A program made the position numbers and the translations under genes. A DNA stretch of 27,535 nt from CAYUYV01 sp050331455 (GTDB lineage Bacteria; Pseudomonadota; Alphaproteobacteria; JAJFIK01). Below are positions 15,450 through 22,043 of the stretch, piece after piece. A model generated the notes under the pieces. It saw only the letters and a list, made by a program, of their open reading frames with translations. It was not told the origin of the DNA and made no database searches. Position 1 is the first letter of the stretch. Each line of letters begins with the position of its first letter. The stretch covers positions 1-27,535 of the forward strand of contig JBHJGV010000047.1 in NCBI GenBank assembly GCA_050331455.1, given 5' to 3'.

Positions 15450-18260
15450 TCAAAAAAAACCGCCTGTGGTCGGGCCGCCGCCGAGCAGACGGTCGAGGCC
15501 GGCCTGGTAATTGGCGATCTGCCGCTGGAGGTCCGCCGGCACCGGGCCTGAGGTCCTCTGACTGTCCCTGAGCAGAGCATCGAGGGCCGGATCGCGGGTG
15601 AGGTCGTTGAAGGCCTTGCGAATGGCCGAAAGGGAATCGAGCAACACGGAAGACGCCCTGGCCGCATCGGTCTTGTTGTCGATCCGCAAGTCGCGTTCAA
15701 GGCCCAACCCGAAGAACAAGGGCCCGTCACTGGCCACAGCATCCTCCTCCCCATCGTCCTGGTCGAGGAGGCTGCCGTCATCGACCACCAAACCCGGCTC
15801 GAGCCCCAGCCCTTTAAGCGCATCGTCCGCGCCCTTGCCCGGGATCAGCTCAATCTGAATGCCCTCGTTGCCCTCGATGCGGATCGTGTCCCCGTCGGAT
15901 GTCCGACGGACCCGCGCCTCACCGTCGAGCAGCAGCACATTCTCGATCTTCCGGGAGAGCGAACGCATGGTCTCGTCGGCGTCTATGGTCACCTTTTTGG
16001 GCCGTTTGCCGTCGACGGCGATGGAGAAATACTGCCCCTCCCGCACCGGCCCGTGGGATGTCACCGTGCGCGGCTCGCCATAGGTGATGGTGCCGCGCGG
16101 CAGGCCCAGAACGTCGAGCACGGAGCGGCCCGTGGGATCCACCGTGACGGACCGGGCGGAGGCATGGCCCTCGCGCCCTGCATATTGTTCCGTCCAAACA
16201 TGGTCCCCGTCGGCGGTGTAGCGGGAGACGAAACCGTCCCGTGTGCCCTTAAGGGTGTTGCCCTCCACATCGCCCAGGGTGTCACCGGCCACGATGACGT
16301 CCCCGTTCAAGATCGCAAGAGAGTGGACATTGTCCGAGGCGGAGGATCCCAGATAGCGGGTGTAGGCGGCATCGGCCGTTGCGCCCAGATCGTCGATGCG
16401 TGTCAGAAAGCCGTCCCGGCCGCCATCGAAGGTCCCCAGATCGTTCGCGTCGCCGCCGGCGTTCAAGCCGCCCGCGCGGGTCGTGCCAGCCAGATAGATG
16501 CGCTCGCCATCCACTTTCAGATCGCCGATGGATCCCTTGTTCAGATCCCCCAGATCGACGGTCCACAGGGTCTGGGTCGGATCGGCCTCGTTCAGCTTGC
16601 GCACGATGGCCCGGCCGTTCTCCACGCTGGCCACAACCAGATTGCCGTCCTGGGCCACAGCCACCGCTTCGGCCCGGTCGTCGCCGGCCGTGCCGAACTG
16701 GTGCTGATAGGCAAGCGAGCCGTCCGCCTCCAGCTTGGTAAGGGTCGCATCTTCGCCGCCGGCCTGGGTCAGCCCGCTGCCCAGCGCCGCTTTGGTCACC
16801 CCACTGACATAGATGGCGCCATTCGCGCCGGCCGTCAGGCCCAGCGCACTGTCGTCCGCGGCCGGTGCCACCTGACGGGTCCAGAGCGTCTCGCCGCGGG
16901 AGTCGAGTTGGGTTACGAACCCATCCGTCCCACCGCCCCGGGACCCGGTGACCGCGCTGCCCGTGACCTCCCCCGCCACCACCACGTTCTCGTTGCTGTC
17001 GAGGGCGATGGCGAGGCCTGCGGCGTTTTCCGACGCGCCAAGGCTGCGGGTCCACACCAGGGTGCCGGTGCTGTCATATTTGGAGATGAAGGCGTCCGTC
17101 TCCCCAATCGGCGCGCCCTGCCCCAGATCCACCCTCGTCCGCCCCGTGACATAGACATTGCCTTGACTGTCCGCCACCGACGCTTCGACCTGCACGCTTG
17201 TGTCAGTATCCTCGTCGCCGGGCTCCTCGGGCTCGAGGCGCGGACCCCCTTTGAGGGTGGGATCGGTCCCATCGACCCCGGTGAACTCGAACACCTGGCC
17301 GGCTTGCTTGTTGCCCGTGCCGGAAACACCTGCAACATGGACAACAGGCTGGGCAGCCGGAGCGGAAAAGCTCAAACTTTCCGTGCTGACGCCCTTGATC
17401 TTGATGCCGAACGTGTTGGGTGGCAGGGCGAAGTCGTCATCGCCCCCCTCATCTTCCCGCTCGATGATCCGCTCCCGGGCGAAACGGGAAACGATGCCGT
17501 TCTCCTCGAGACGCCCGTTCACATAGGACACAATCTCATCAAGGGTCGGCACGCCGGGATTATCGGCGTTCCCGGCGGCATTGATCTCGGACAGGTCCAT
17601 GGAAATGTCGATGGTGGTGTTGTTCTTGGCCACCGACACGGTAAAGACCTCGTTTCCCGACAGCCCCGTCATGGGGTCCAGCACGGAGGTGCGATGGGCG
17701 ACCCGGCCCACATGCTCGGAAAGCGTTCGAGGCACGGACAGGGCGGTGTCGGCCTGCCTGCGCTTCTCGCCGGCGGAAATCTCGAACGCCTCGGCCTCGA
17801 ACCCGTCGATATAGGCCAACACCTCCGTCAACCCATCCTGGAACTGACGGTCGAAGCCGCGCAGGCGAAGGGTGGACGTATCGTCCTTCGCGGCATGGGC
17901 CGCAATGGTCTGAAGGCGTTCCATGCCCTGATAAAGCGCAAAGAGTTTCTTGTGGTCGGGATGGACCGGGCCGCCGCTGCCCAGATTGGCGCCGTTCTCG
18001 TTGACGAAATCGCGGGTTGCCAACGCCTCGCGCAGTTTTTCATCCGGCGTGGGCAGATTTTCGACATCGAGCCAGGGCGGGGTCACATCCGTCGGGCCCC
18101 GGGCGCTATCGCTTTCGCGGGTGGAAACGCCGGAGAGCTGGGGCCCTTGGGTGCGGGCAAGCAGGGAGGCGGTCGCTTCGGCCTGGCGCGCCGTATACCA
18201 GCTCGTCAGCAAACTTGTGTCGAAGCTCAGGATAGTCGGCCGGTTGTTGGTCCCGAACAT
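15450..18260 (-). CDS. SBBP beta-propeller protein, FlaEY-like flagellar regulator candidate
   Basis: A 936-residue protein with no signal peptide. Residues about 1-330 are mixed alpha/beta, including SEHVGRVAHRTSVLDPMTG and FTVSVAKNNTTIDISMDL. The middle (about 355-720) has six SBBP-type blade repeats, each near GNVYVTGRT, NVVVAGEV, AIYVSGVT, LVVASVEN, RIYLAGTT and VIVAGDT, alternating with TDGFVTQLDSRGE-like strands. The C-terminal region (about 720-936) ends in ASSVLLDSLSAIRKAFNDL and IANYQAGLDRL, like flagellar axial-protein termini. Size, architecture and position next to motB recall Caulobacter FlaEY, a protein needed for normal flagellin gene expression; this is from memory and not checked. 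Start at 18260 is the first ATG in a plausible position; the ribosome site is weak. A sigma-54-like promoter lies upstream. Confidence 0.72.
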   Translation of the reverse strand: MFGTNNRPTILSFDTSLLTSWYTARQAEATASLLARTQGPQLSGVSTRESDSARGPTDVTPPWLDVENLPTPDEKLREALATRDFVNENGANLGSGGPVHPDHKKLFALYQGMERLQTIAAHAAKDDTSTLRLRGFDRQFQDGLTEVLAYIDGFEAEAFEISAGEKRRQADTALSVPRTLSEHVGRVAHRTSVLDPMTGLSGNEVFTVSVAKNNTTIDISMDLSEINAAGNADNPGVPTLDEIVSYVNGRLEENGIVSRFARERIIEREDEGGDDDFALPPNTFGIKIKGVSTESLSFSAPAAQPVVHVAGVSGTGNKQAGQVFEFTGVDGTDPTLKGGPRLEPEEPGDEDTDTSVQVEASVADSQGNVYVTGRTRVDLGQGAPIGETDAFISKYDSTGTLVWTRSLGASENAAGLAIALDSNENVVVAGEVTGSAVTGSRGGGTDGFVTQLDSRGETLWTRQVAPAADDSALGLTAGANGAIYVSGVTKAALGSGLTQAGGEDATLTKLEADGSLAYQHQFGTAGDDRAEAVAVAQDGNLVVASVENGRAIVRKLNEADPTQTLWTVDLGDLNKGSIGDLKVDGERIYLAGTTRAGGLNAGGDANDLGTFDGGRDGFLTRIDDLGATADAAYTRYLGSSASDNVHSLAILNGDVIVAGDTLGDVEGNTLKGTRDGFVSRYTADGDHVWTEQYAGREGHASARSVTVDPTGRSVLDVLGLPRGTITYGEPRTVTSHGPVREGQYFSIAVDGKRPKKVTIDADETMRSLSRKIENVLLLDGEARVRRTSDGDTIRIEGNEGIQIELIPGKGADDALKGLGLEPGLVVDDGSLLDQDDGEEDAVASDGPLFFGLGLERDLRIDNKTDAARASSVLLDSLSAIRKAFNDLTRDPALDALLRDSQRTSGPVPADLQRQIANYQAGLDRLLGGGPTTGGFF

Positions 18261-18316
18261 GGCCCCCGCATCCCCAAAGAACGGACCGCAGGGGCGCGAG
18301 CCCGCACGATCCCACG

Positions 18317-18331
18317 GCCTCAATCGTGCCA
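18317..18331 (-). promoter_or_regulatory. Candidate sigma-54 promoter of the FlaEY-like gene
   Basis: On the minus strand TGGCACG (18331-18325), four bases, then AGGC (18320-18317). The invariant GG and GC are in the correct spacing of the -24/-12 consensus (TGGCACG-N4-TTGC); two -12 bases differ. Transcription would begin about 45 bases before the start codon. Late flagellar genes in several alphaproteobacteria use sigma-54, which fits the gene's proposed role. Confidence 0.45.
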
Positions 18332-18339
18332 GAGCGCGC

Positions 18340-18354
18340 TTAACGGCCGCCTAA
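18340..18354. promoter_or_regulatory. CtrA-like half-matched box in the divergent region
   Basis: TTAA (18340-18343), seven bases, then CTAA (18351-18354), one mismatch from the CtrA recognition pattern TTAA-N7-TTAA. It lies nine bases upstream of the sigma-54-like element and 64 bases before the lysozyme-like start. CtrA controls flagellar genes in many alphaproteobacteria. A one-mismatch short motif could be chance. Confidence 0.25.
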
Positions 18355-18417
18355 AGCGCTGCTAAGGTTTCGCAGGCTGGATCTTGCCACTTGGTGAAAT
18401 TGAACGGGCTAAAAGAC

Positions 18418-19209
18418 ATGTCGGGCGAACTGCGCACCAATAAACAGGGCCGCGATCTCATCCGCACCTACGAAAATGTGGGGCTGTCGGCCCGGCAGGA
18501 CACCCATGGCTGCTGGCGCATCGGGTATGGCCATACCGAGCGGGTGAGCGAGGGCCTGACCATCAGCCAGGCCCAGGCGGACAGTCTTTTTCGGCTCGAT
18601 CTGGAACGGGTGGAGGGCGGCGTGCGCCGCTCCCTGCGCGGCCCCGTGAACCGGAACGAATTCAGCGCCCTTGTCTCCTTCGCCTATGACGTGGGCATGG
18701 GCGCATTCGAGGCGAGCCCGGTCGTCAAATACATCAACGCAGGGGACCGTAAGGCGACCGTCGACGCCCTTATCCGCATGACACCGGGCGATCCGGCCCA
18801 GGAACACAAGATCGGATCGCCCAGTGCCAAGCGCCGGGCCGCCGAAGCCAGCCTGTTCATGACCGTGCCGCCCCTCGATGCCATCGATGCGCCCGTGGCC
18901 GACCGGCTGGAGCGGGCGGCACGCAAGCTGGCCCATCCGGGCCCGCATCGAACGCCGAAGCCCCTGCTCAACGCGGCTCGGGTCGGCGTCCTGCCCTGGC
19001 TTGGCATCGGTGTCCTGTTTTCCGGTCTCGCGGTGGTGCGGGAAGTGGCGGAAATCGCGGATATCGGCAATCTGGACCATGCGCTTCTCAACGGTCTGAT
19101 CGATGCCCTCGTGTTGTGGCCCCGCGCGGCCCATCTGGCCATGGCCTTCATCGTGTTCCTGGCCGTGTGCTGGACCTCCTTCGTGGTGCTCCGCCACCTG
19201 AAGGACTAG
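18418..19209 (+). CDS. Lysozyme-like (GH24) protein with C-terminal membrane anchor
   Basis: 263 residues. Residues about 5-145 match the phage T4/P22-type lysozyme fold: LIRTYENVGLSARQDTHGCW then RIGYGHT, and ALVSFAYDVGMGAF. The Glu (residue 19) and Asp (residue 28) have T4 Glu11/Asp20 spacing, but the third catalytic position, Thr26 in T4, is Arg34. Two hydrophobic helices follow near the C-terminus (about 198-216 and 238-259). No signal peptide is seen, so the topology is unclear. The start is uncertain: ATG at 18418 is favoured, with GTG at 18394 or TTG at 18391 in the same frame adding 8-9 residues; none has a strong ribosome site. It could be a specialised cell-wall enzyme, an inactive wall-binding protein, or a relic of a phage or gene transfer agent. 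Confidence 0.78.
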   Translation: MSGELRTNKQGRDLIRTYENVGLSARQDTHGCWRIGYGHTERVSEGLTISQAQADSLFRLDLERVEGGVRRSLRGPVNRNEFSALVSFAYDVGMGAFEASPVVKYINAGDRKATVDALIRMTPGDPAQEHKIGSPSAKRRAAEASLFMTVPPLDAIDAPVADRLERAARKLAHPGPHRTPKPLLNAARVGVLPWLGIGVLFSGLAVVREVAEIADIGNLDHALLNGLIDALVLWPRAAHLAMAFIVFLAVCWTSFVVLRHLKD

Positions 19210-19319
19210 TGCCCCCGCCCGATCCGTCCGCGTCCCCCGCTATGGCGGACACGACGTCGCGTTCGTCATTAACGCGGCGACAAACAAAATGCGGCAACAG
19301 TCCTGTCCGTGCGAAACCA

Positions 19320-19337
19320 CGGGGCACGTGAGCCCCG
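19320..19337 (+). promoter_or_regulatory. Hairpin in the pyp leader
   Basis: CGGGGC (19320-19325) and GCCCCG (19332-19337) form a perfect six-pair stem with loop ACGTGA, ending five bases before the GGAAGGA ribosome site of pyp. There is no U-tract, so it is not a terminator. It may stabilise the message or affect access to the ribosome site. The DNA also holds the palindrome CACGTG. Confidence 0.4.
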
Positions 19338-19356
19338 CGACGGAAGGACTCTCCCC

Positions 19357-19737
19357 ATGGAAATCGTTGCGTTCGGGTCAAAGGATATTGAAAATTCCCT
19401 GGCCACGATGGACACCGAAGCGCTGGACAATCTGGCCTTCGGTGCCATCCAGCTCGACGGCAAGGGCACCATCATCAAATACAATCAGACCGAAGGTGAG
19501 ATCTGCAACCGCGATCCCAAAGAGGTCATCGGTCGGAACTTCTTCACAGATGTCGCCCCCTGCACCAACACCCGTGGGTTCAAGGGCAAGTTCGACGAAG
19601 GTGTTTCTTCGGGCAAACTGAACACACTGTTTCAGTACACGTTTGATTACAACATGAAGCCGACCCGCGTGAATGTGCACTTGAAAAAGGCCAGCAATCA
19701 CGACGACCGGTACTGGGTCATCGTCAAGCGGATGTGA
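19357..19737 (+). CDS. pyp: Photoactive yellow protein (PYP), blue-light receptor
   Basis: A 126-residue stand-alone PAS photoreceptor, one residue longer than Halorhodospira PYP and alignable over its entire length (LAFGAIQLDG, DPKEVIGRNFFTDVAPCT, NTLFQYTFDYNMKPTRVNVH and YWVIVKR). The protein binds p-coumaric acid through a thioester to Cys69. Tyr42, Glu46, Arg52, Pro68, Phe96, Tyr98 and Met100, all important for pigment tuning or the photocycle, are kept. Position 50, Thr in Halorhodospira, is Cys (codon 19504-19506). The start at 19357 follows a GGAAGGA site and matches the known N-terminus; a longer frame from 19309 is unlikely. Genes for tyrosine ammonia lyase and p-coumarate ligase, needed for the chromophore, are not in the window. 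Probable first gene of a three-gene unit. Confidence 0.96.
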   Translation: MEIVAFGSKDIENSLATMDTEALDNLAFGAIQLDGKGTIIKYNQTEGEICNRDPKEVIGRNFFTDVAPCTNTRGFKGKFDEGVSSGKLNTLFQYTFDYNMKPTRVNVHLKKASNHDDRYWVIVKRM

Positions 19738-19786
19738 GGCCGATGCCGGACCCTGCCGGGCCCCGGCCATGTTGAGGAGACCTCCC

Positions 19787-20233
19787 ATGGACCCCGCGGA
19801 AACCGATACGGCGCCTTCGGATGCATTGATCCAGCTGGATCACTTGCGGTCCCGCGTCGAAGACGTCATCGGGCGGCTGTCGCCGTCCGCCGAGGGGCCC
19901 TCGGGCGCTGCGGCACCGGATGGGCAGCCGGAGATGTCCGACACCCCTTCGGCCCCGGCGGATATCGAACACGAACCCGCCGTCGAGGCCCCCGTCAAGG
20001 CGGACCAGCCGGAACCGTCCCGGTGCGGAGGGGACCCCGCAACCATGAGCGATCTGGGGATCGGCCCGGGCCTCGCCCACCGGCTCGCCACGCTCGGGAT
20101 CCGTTCTCCGGCGGATCTGAAAGCCCATGACGCCGCGACCTTGGCCGGTCTGCTGGGGCCTCTCGTGGATCCCGGCACCCTTCAAGGCTGGATTGACCAG
20201 GCCGCGGCGCACGCGCCGCTGACGGAATACTAA
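19787..20233 (+). CDS. Small helix-hairpin-helix domain protein downstream of pyp
   Basis: 148 residues. Residues about 8-30 form a likely coiled-coil (ALIQLDHLRSRVEDVIGRL). Then comes a disordered acidic, Pro- and Ala-rich linker to about residue 80. The C-terminal 60 residues hold a helix-hairpin-helix pattern (DLGIGPGLAHRLATLGIRSP, then ADLKAH), like the DUF4332-type domains often labelled predicted flap-endonuclease-like. These bind DNA or act as protein-interaction modules; no nuclease residues are seen. The ATG at 19787 has AGGAG seven bases upstream, better than the ATG at 19769. It begins 49 bases after the pyp stop with no terminator between, so it may be co-transcribed. Function unknown. 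Confidence 0.75.
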   Translation: MDPAETDTAPSDALIQLDHLRSRVEDVIGRLSPSAEGPSGAAAPDGQPEMSDTPSAPADIEHEPAVEAPVKADQPEPSRCGGDPATMSDLGIGPGLAHRLATLGIRSPADLKAHDAATLAGLLGPLVDPGTLQGWIDQAAAHAPLTEY

Positions 20234-20286
20234 CCACGCTCGACCAGGCTGAAAGCCACTACCCCGACACAGGAAAGGACGCCGTT

Positions 20287-20469
20287 ATGTCTTACATTGA
20301 AGATCTGCGGGATCGCGTGAACCGCCTCGAGGAAGCCCTCGACACGCCGCGCGTGACCGACCTGCAGCAAAAGCTCGACGAACAGGCCCGCTACAGCGCG
20401 GAAATTTCCGGCCTGCTCCACTCGCTGCTCAACGCGGTCGAAGACTATATGAGCCGCCGGGCCGCCTGA
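20287..20469 (+). CDS. 60-residue coiled-coil protein
   Basis: A small, highly charged protein with two predicted amphipathic helices, IEDLRDRVNRLEEALD and a longer helix from LQQKLDEQARY to SLLNAVEDYMSRRA, separated by TPRVTD. Hydrophobic residues recur in a heptad-like pattern, suggesting a helical hairpin or oligomer. It has a good ribosome site (AGGAAAGGA) and starts 53 bases after the helix-hairpin-helix gene. Its first helix resembles the N-terminal helix of that protein (LDHLRSRVEDVIGRL), which hints at co-assembly. I do not recognise a family. The strong ribosome site and codon pattern support it as real. Confidence 0.65.
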   Translation: MSYIEDLRDRVNRLEEALDTPRVTDLQQKLDEQARYSAEISGLLHSLLNAVEDYMSRRAA

Positions 20470-20658
20470 TCGACTGCGATCCGAACGGGAGGACGGGGCA
20501 GATCGGCCTCCCGCAACGGTCGGGCCAGGCCCCAGGACGCCTTGTCCCCGCGCCTGCTACAGTCCTAAGCGTTGCCAAAGATCCTGGCGGACCCATATGG
20601 CATGTGCTGATCTGGTGCGGCCATGGATTGGGCGCTGGGGACAAGATGGAGGTGGGTG

Positions 20659-20988
20659 ATGGGGGAAAGACATGCGAAATTCGCCATCGGGGATGTGGTA
20701 CGCCACCGGATGTTTCCCTTTCGCGGCGTGATCTACGACGTGGATCCGGAATTCGCGAACACCGAGGAGTGGTGGCTGTCGATCCCGGAGGAAATCCGGC
20801 CTCGTAAAGACCAGCCCTTTTATCATCTCTTCGCCCAGAACGAGGCCATCTATTATGAGGCCTATGTGTCGGAACAAAATCTTCTGCCGGACACATCGGG
20901 CCAGCCGGTGGATCACCCCGAAATCGGCGAAGTGTTCGGGGCGTTCTGTGGCTCGCGCTACGAACTGAAGTCCGACCTGGCCCATTGA
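20659..20988 (+). CDS. hspQ: HspQ / YccV-like heat-shock, hemimethylated-DNA-binding protein
   Basis: A 109-residue protein matching HspQ over its full length: AKFAIGDVVRHRMFPFRGVI, then DVDPEF, EEWW, FYHLFAQNE and AYVSEQNLLPD. In E. coli HspQ binds hemimethylated DNA in vitro and acts as a specificity factor for the Lon protease; in Bradyrhizobium-type alphaproteobacteria relatives are common. The ATG at 20659 is used because GGAGG lies six bases before it; the frame continues upstream to 20623 without a better site. It is a single gene with no obvious tie to its neighbours. Confidence 0.9.
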   Translation: MGERHAKFAIGDVVRHRMFPFRGVIYDVDPEFANTEEWWLSIPEEIRPRKDQPFYHLFAQNEAIYYEAYVSEQNLLPDTSGQPVDHPEIGEVFGAFCGSRYELKSDLAH

Positions 20989-21068
20989 TGGGATCCATGG
21001 TCTGTAGGCCAATCATCTGTAGGCATTCACTCCGAGATCAGAGCAGTTAACGGAATGGCAAACCTCAC

Positions 21069-22043
21069 ATGGTTGTGTCACCTCAGCACAGCCAATATGT
21101 GGGATGTCCCGTGGAACTCGATTGGTCACCGATGCCACTCAAGGAGTGGCGCGCGCTTCTGTCGTCCGCACCGCGCACGACGCTGCTCCAGTCATGGCCC
21201 TATGCCCGGGCCATGCGCCAGCACAACCAGGTCATCACCCGCCCGGCCCTGATCCGGCACCGGCGGGACATTCTGGGTCTGTTTCAGATCCAGGAGGTCG
21301 CCCTCGGCCCTCTGCATATCGTGCATCTGCACCGGGGCCCGGTCTGGCTCCAGGATAATCCGCCCCTCAACCATTGGGCCAGTTTTCTGGAACGCTTCAC
21401 GGGCCATTTTCCGTCCCGGCTGGGCCGCCTGCGCCGGTTGATGCCGGGCATGCACCACGATGCGGAAAGCCAGGCGCTGATGTCCGATTTCGGCTTCAAG
21501 CCCAAGGGCAGCCCCTATGAAACCATCTGGCTCGACCTGACCCGTGATCTCACGACCTTGCGGGCCGGGCTCAACCCGAAATGGCGCAACGCATTGTCGA
21601 AAGCGGAACGCAGCAAGGTACGCGTTCATCTGACGACGGACGGGCGTGGCCGGGACTGGTTCCTGAGGGGGTATGCCAGGGACCGGCAGACCCGCGGCTA
21701 CCGCTCCGTCTCGGTTCCGTTTCTGAAAACGCTGATCACCGAGGCGGGCCGCCAAGACGAGGCCTGGATCCTGAGGGCGACCTTGGAGGGCCGCGCCGTG
21801 GCGGGCATCCTCGTGCTTCTGCACGGTTCATCGGCCACCTATCAGGCCGGCTGGACCACCAGCGACGGGCGGACCGTGAACGCCCATCATTTGCTCCTCT
21901 GGTCCGCCATCGATGCCTTGAAGGAGCGGAGCATCCGGTCCCTTGATCTGGGCGGCGTCCATCCACGCATGGCCGAAGGCGTGACCCGGTTCAAAAAGGG
22001 CCTCGGCGGCGACCATTGCGTCCTTGCGGGCCTTTATGCCTGA
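21069..22043 (+). CDS. FemAB/GNAT-fold aminoacyl- or acyltransferase
   Basis: A 324-residue protein of the FemAB-like (BioF2/GNAT, lipid II:glycine glycyltransferase-related) superfamily. Recognisable parts are TTLLQSWPYARAM near the N-terminus, LHRGPVWL, ETIWLDLTRDLTTLRAGLNP followed by KWRNALSKAERS, and the C-terminal GNAT half with AVAGILVLLHGSSATYQAGW, AHHLLLWSAIDALKE, then LDLGGVHPRMAEGVTRFKKG. FemAB proteins attach amino acids to peptidoglycan precursors; alphaproteobacterial relatives are often found with surface polysaccharide genes. The start could be GTG-type or a little downstream (Met22); no strong ribosome site is visible at 21069. It overlaps tail-to-tail with the next gene by ten bases. 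Confidence 0.8.
   Translation: MVVSPQHSQYVGCPVELDWSPMPLKEWRALLSSAPRTTLLQSWPYARAMRQHNQVITRPALIRHRRDILGLFQIQEVALGPLHIVHLHRGPVWLQDNPPLNHWASFLERFTGHFPSRLGRLRRLMPGMHHDAESQALMSDFGFKPKGSPYETIWLDLTRDLTTLRAGLNPKWRNALSKAERSKVRVHLTTDGRGRDWFLRGYARDRQTRGYRSVSVPFLKTLITEAGRQDEAWILRATLEGRAVAGILVLLHGSSATYQAGWTTSDGRTVNAHHLLLWSAIDALKERSIRSLDLGGVHPRMAEGVTRFKKGLGGDHCVLAGLYA

Noticed and set aside
16053..18365. Plus-strand open frame of 770 codons opposite the propeller gene
   Set aside because: Antisense shadow in high-GC DNA. The opposite strand encodes a protein with clear propeller repeats, while this frame shows no family motifs.
18418..19209. Prophage or gene transfer agent remnant suggested by the lysozyme domain
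   Set aside because: No holin, spanin, capsid, tail or integrase gene nearby, and neighbours are ordinary chromosomal genes.
20557..20567. Promoter-like TACAGT before hspQ
   Set aside because: No acceptable -35 partner at 16-18 bases.
21001..21024. Two copies of TCTGTAGGC spaced by 15 bases before the FemAB-like gene
   Set aside because: Only two short copies with diverging flanks, too little to call an operator or repeat array.
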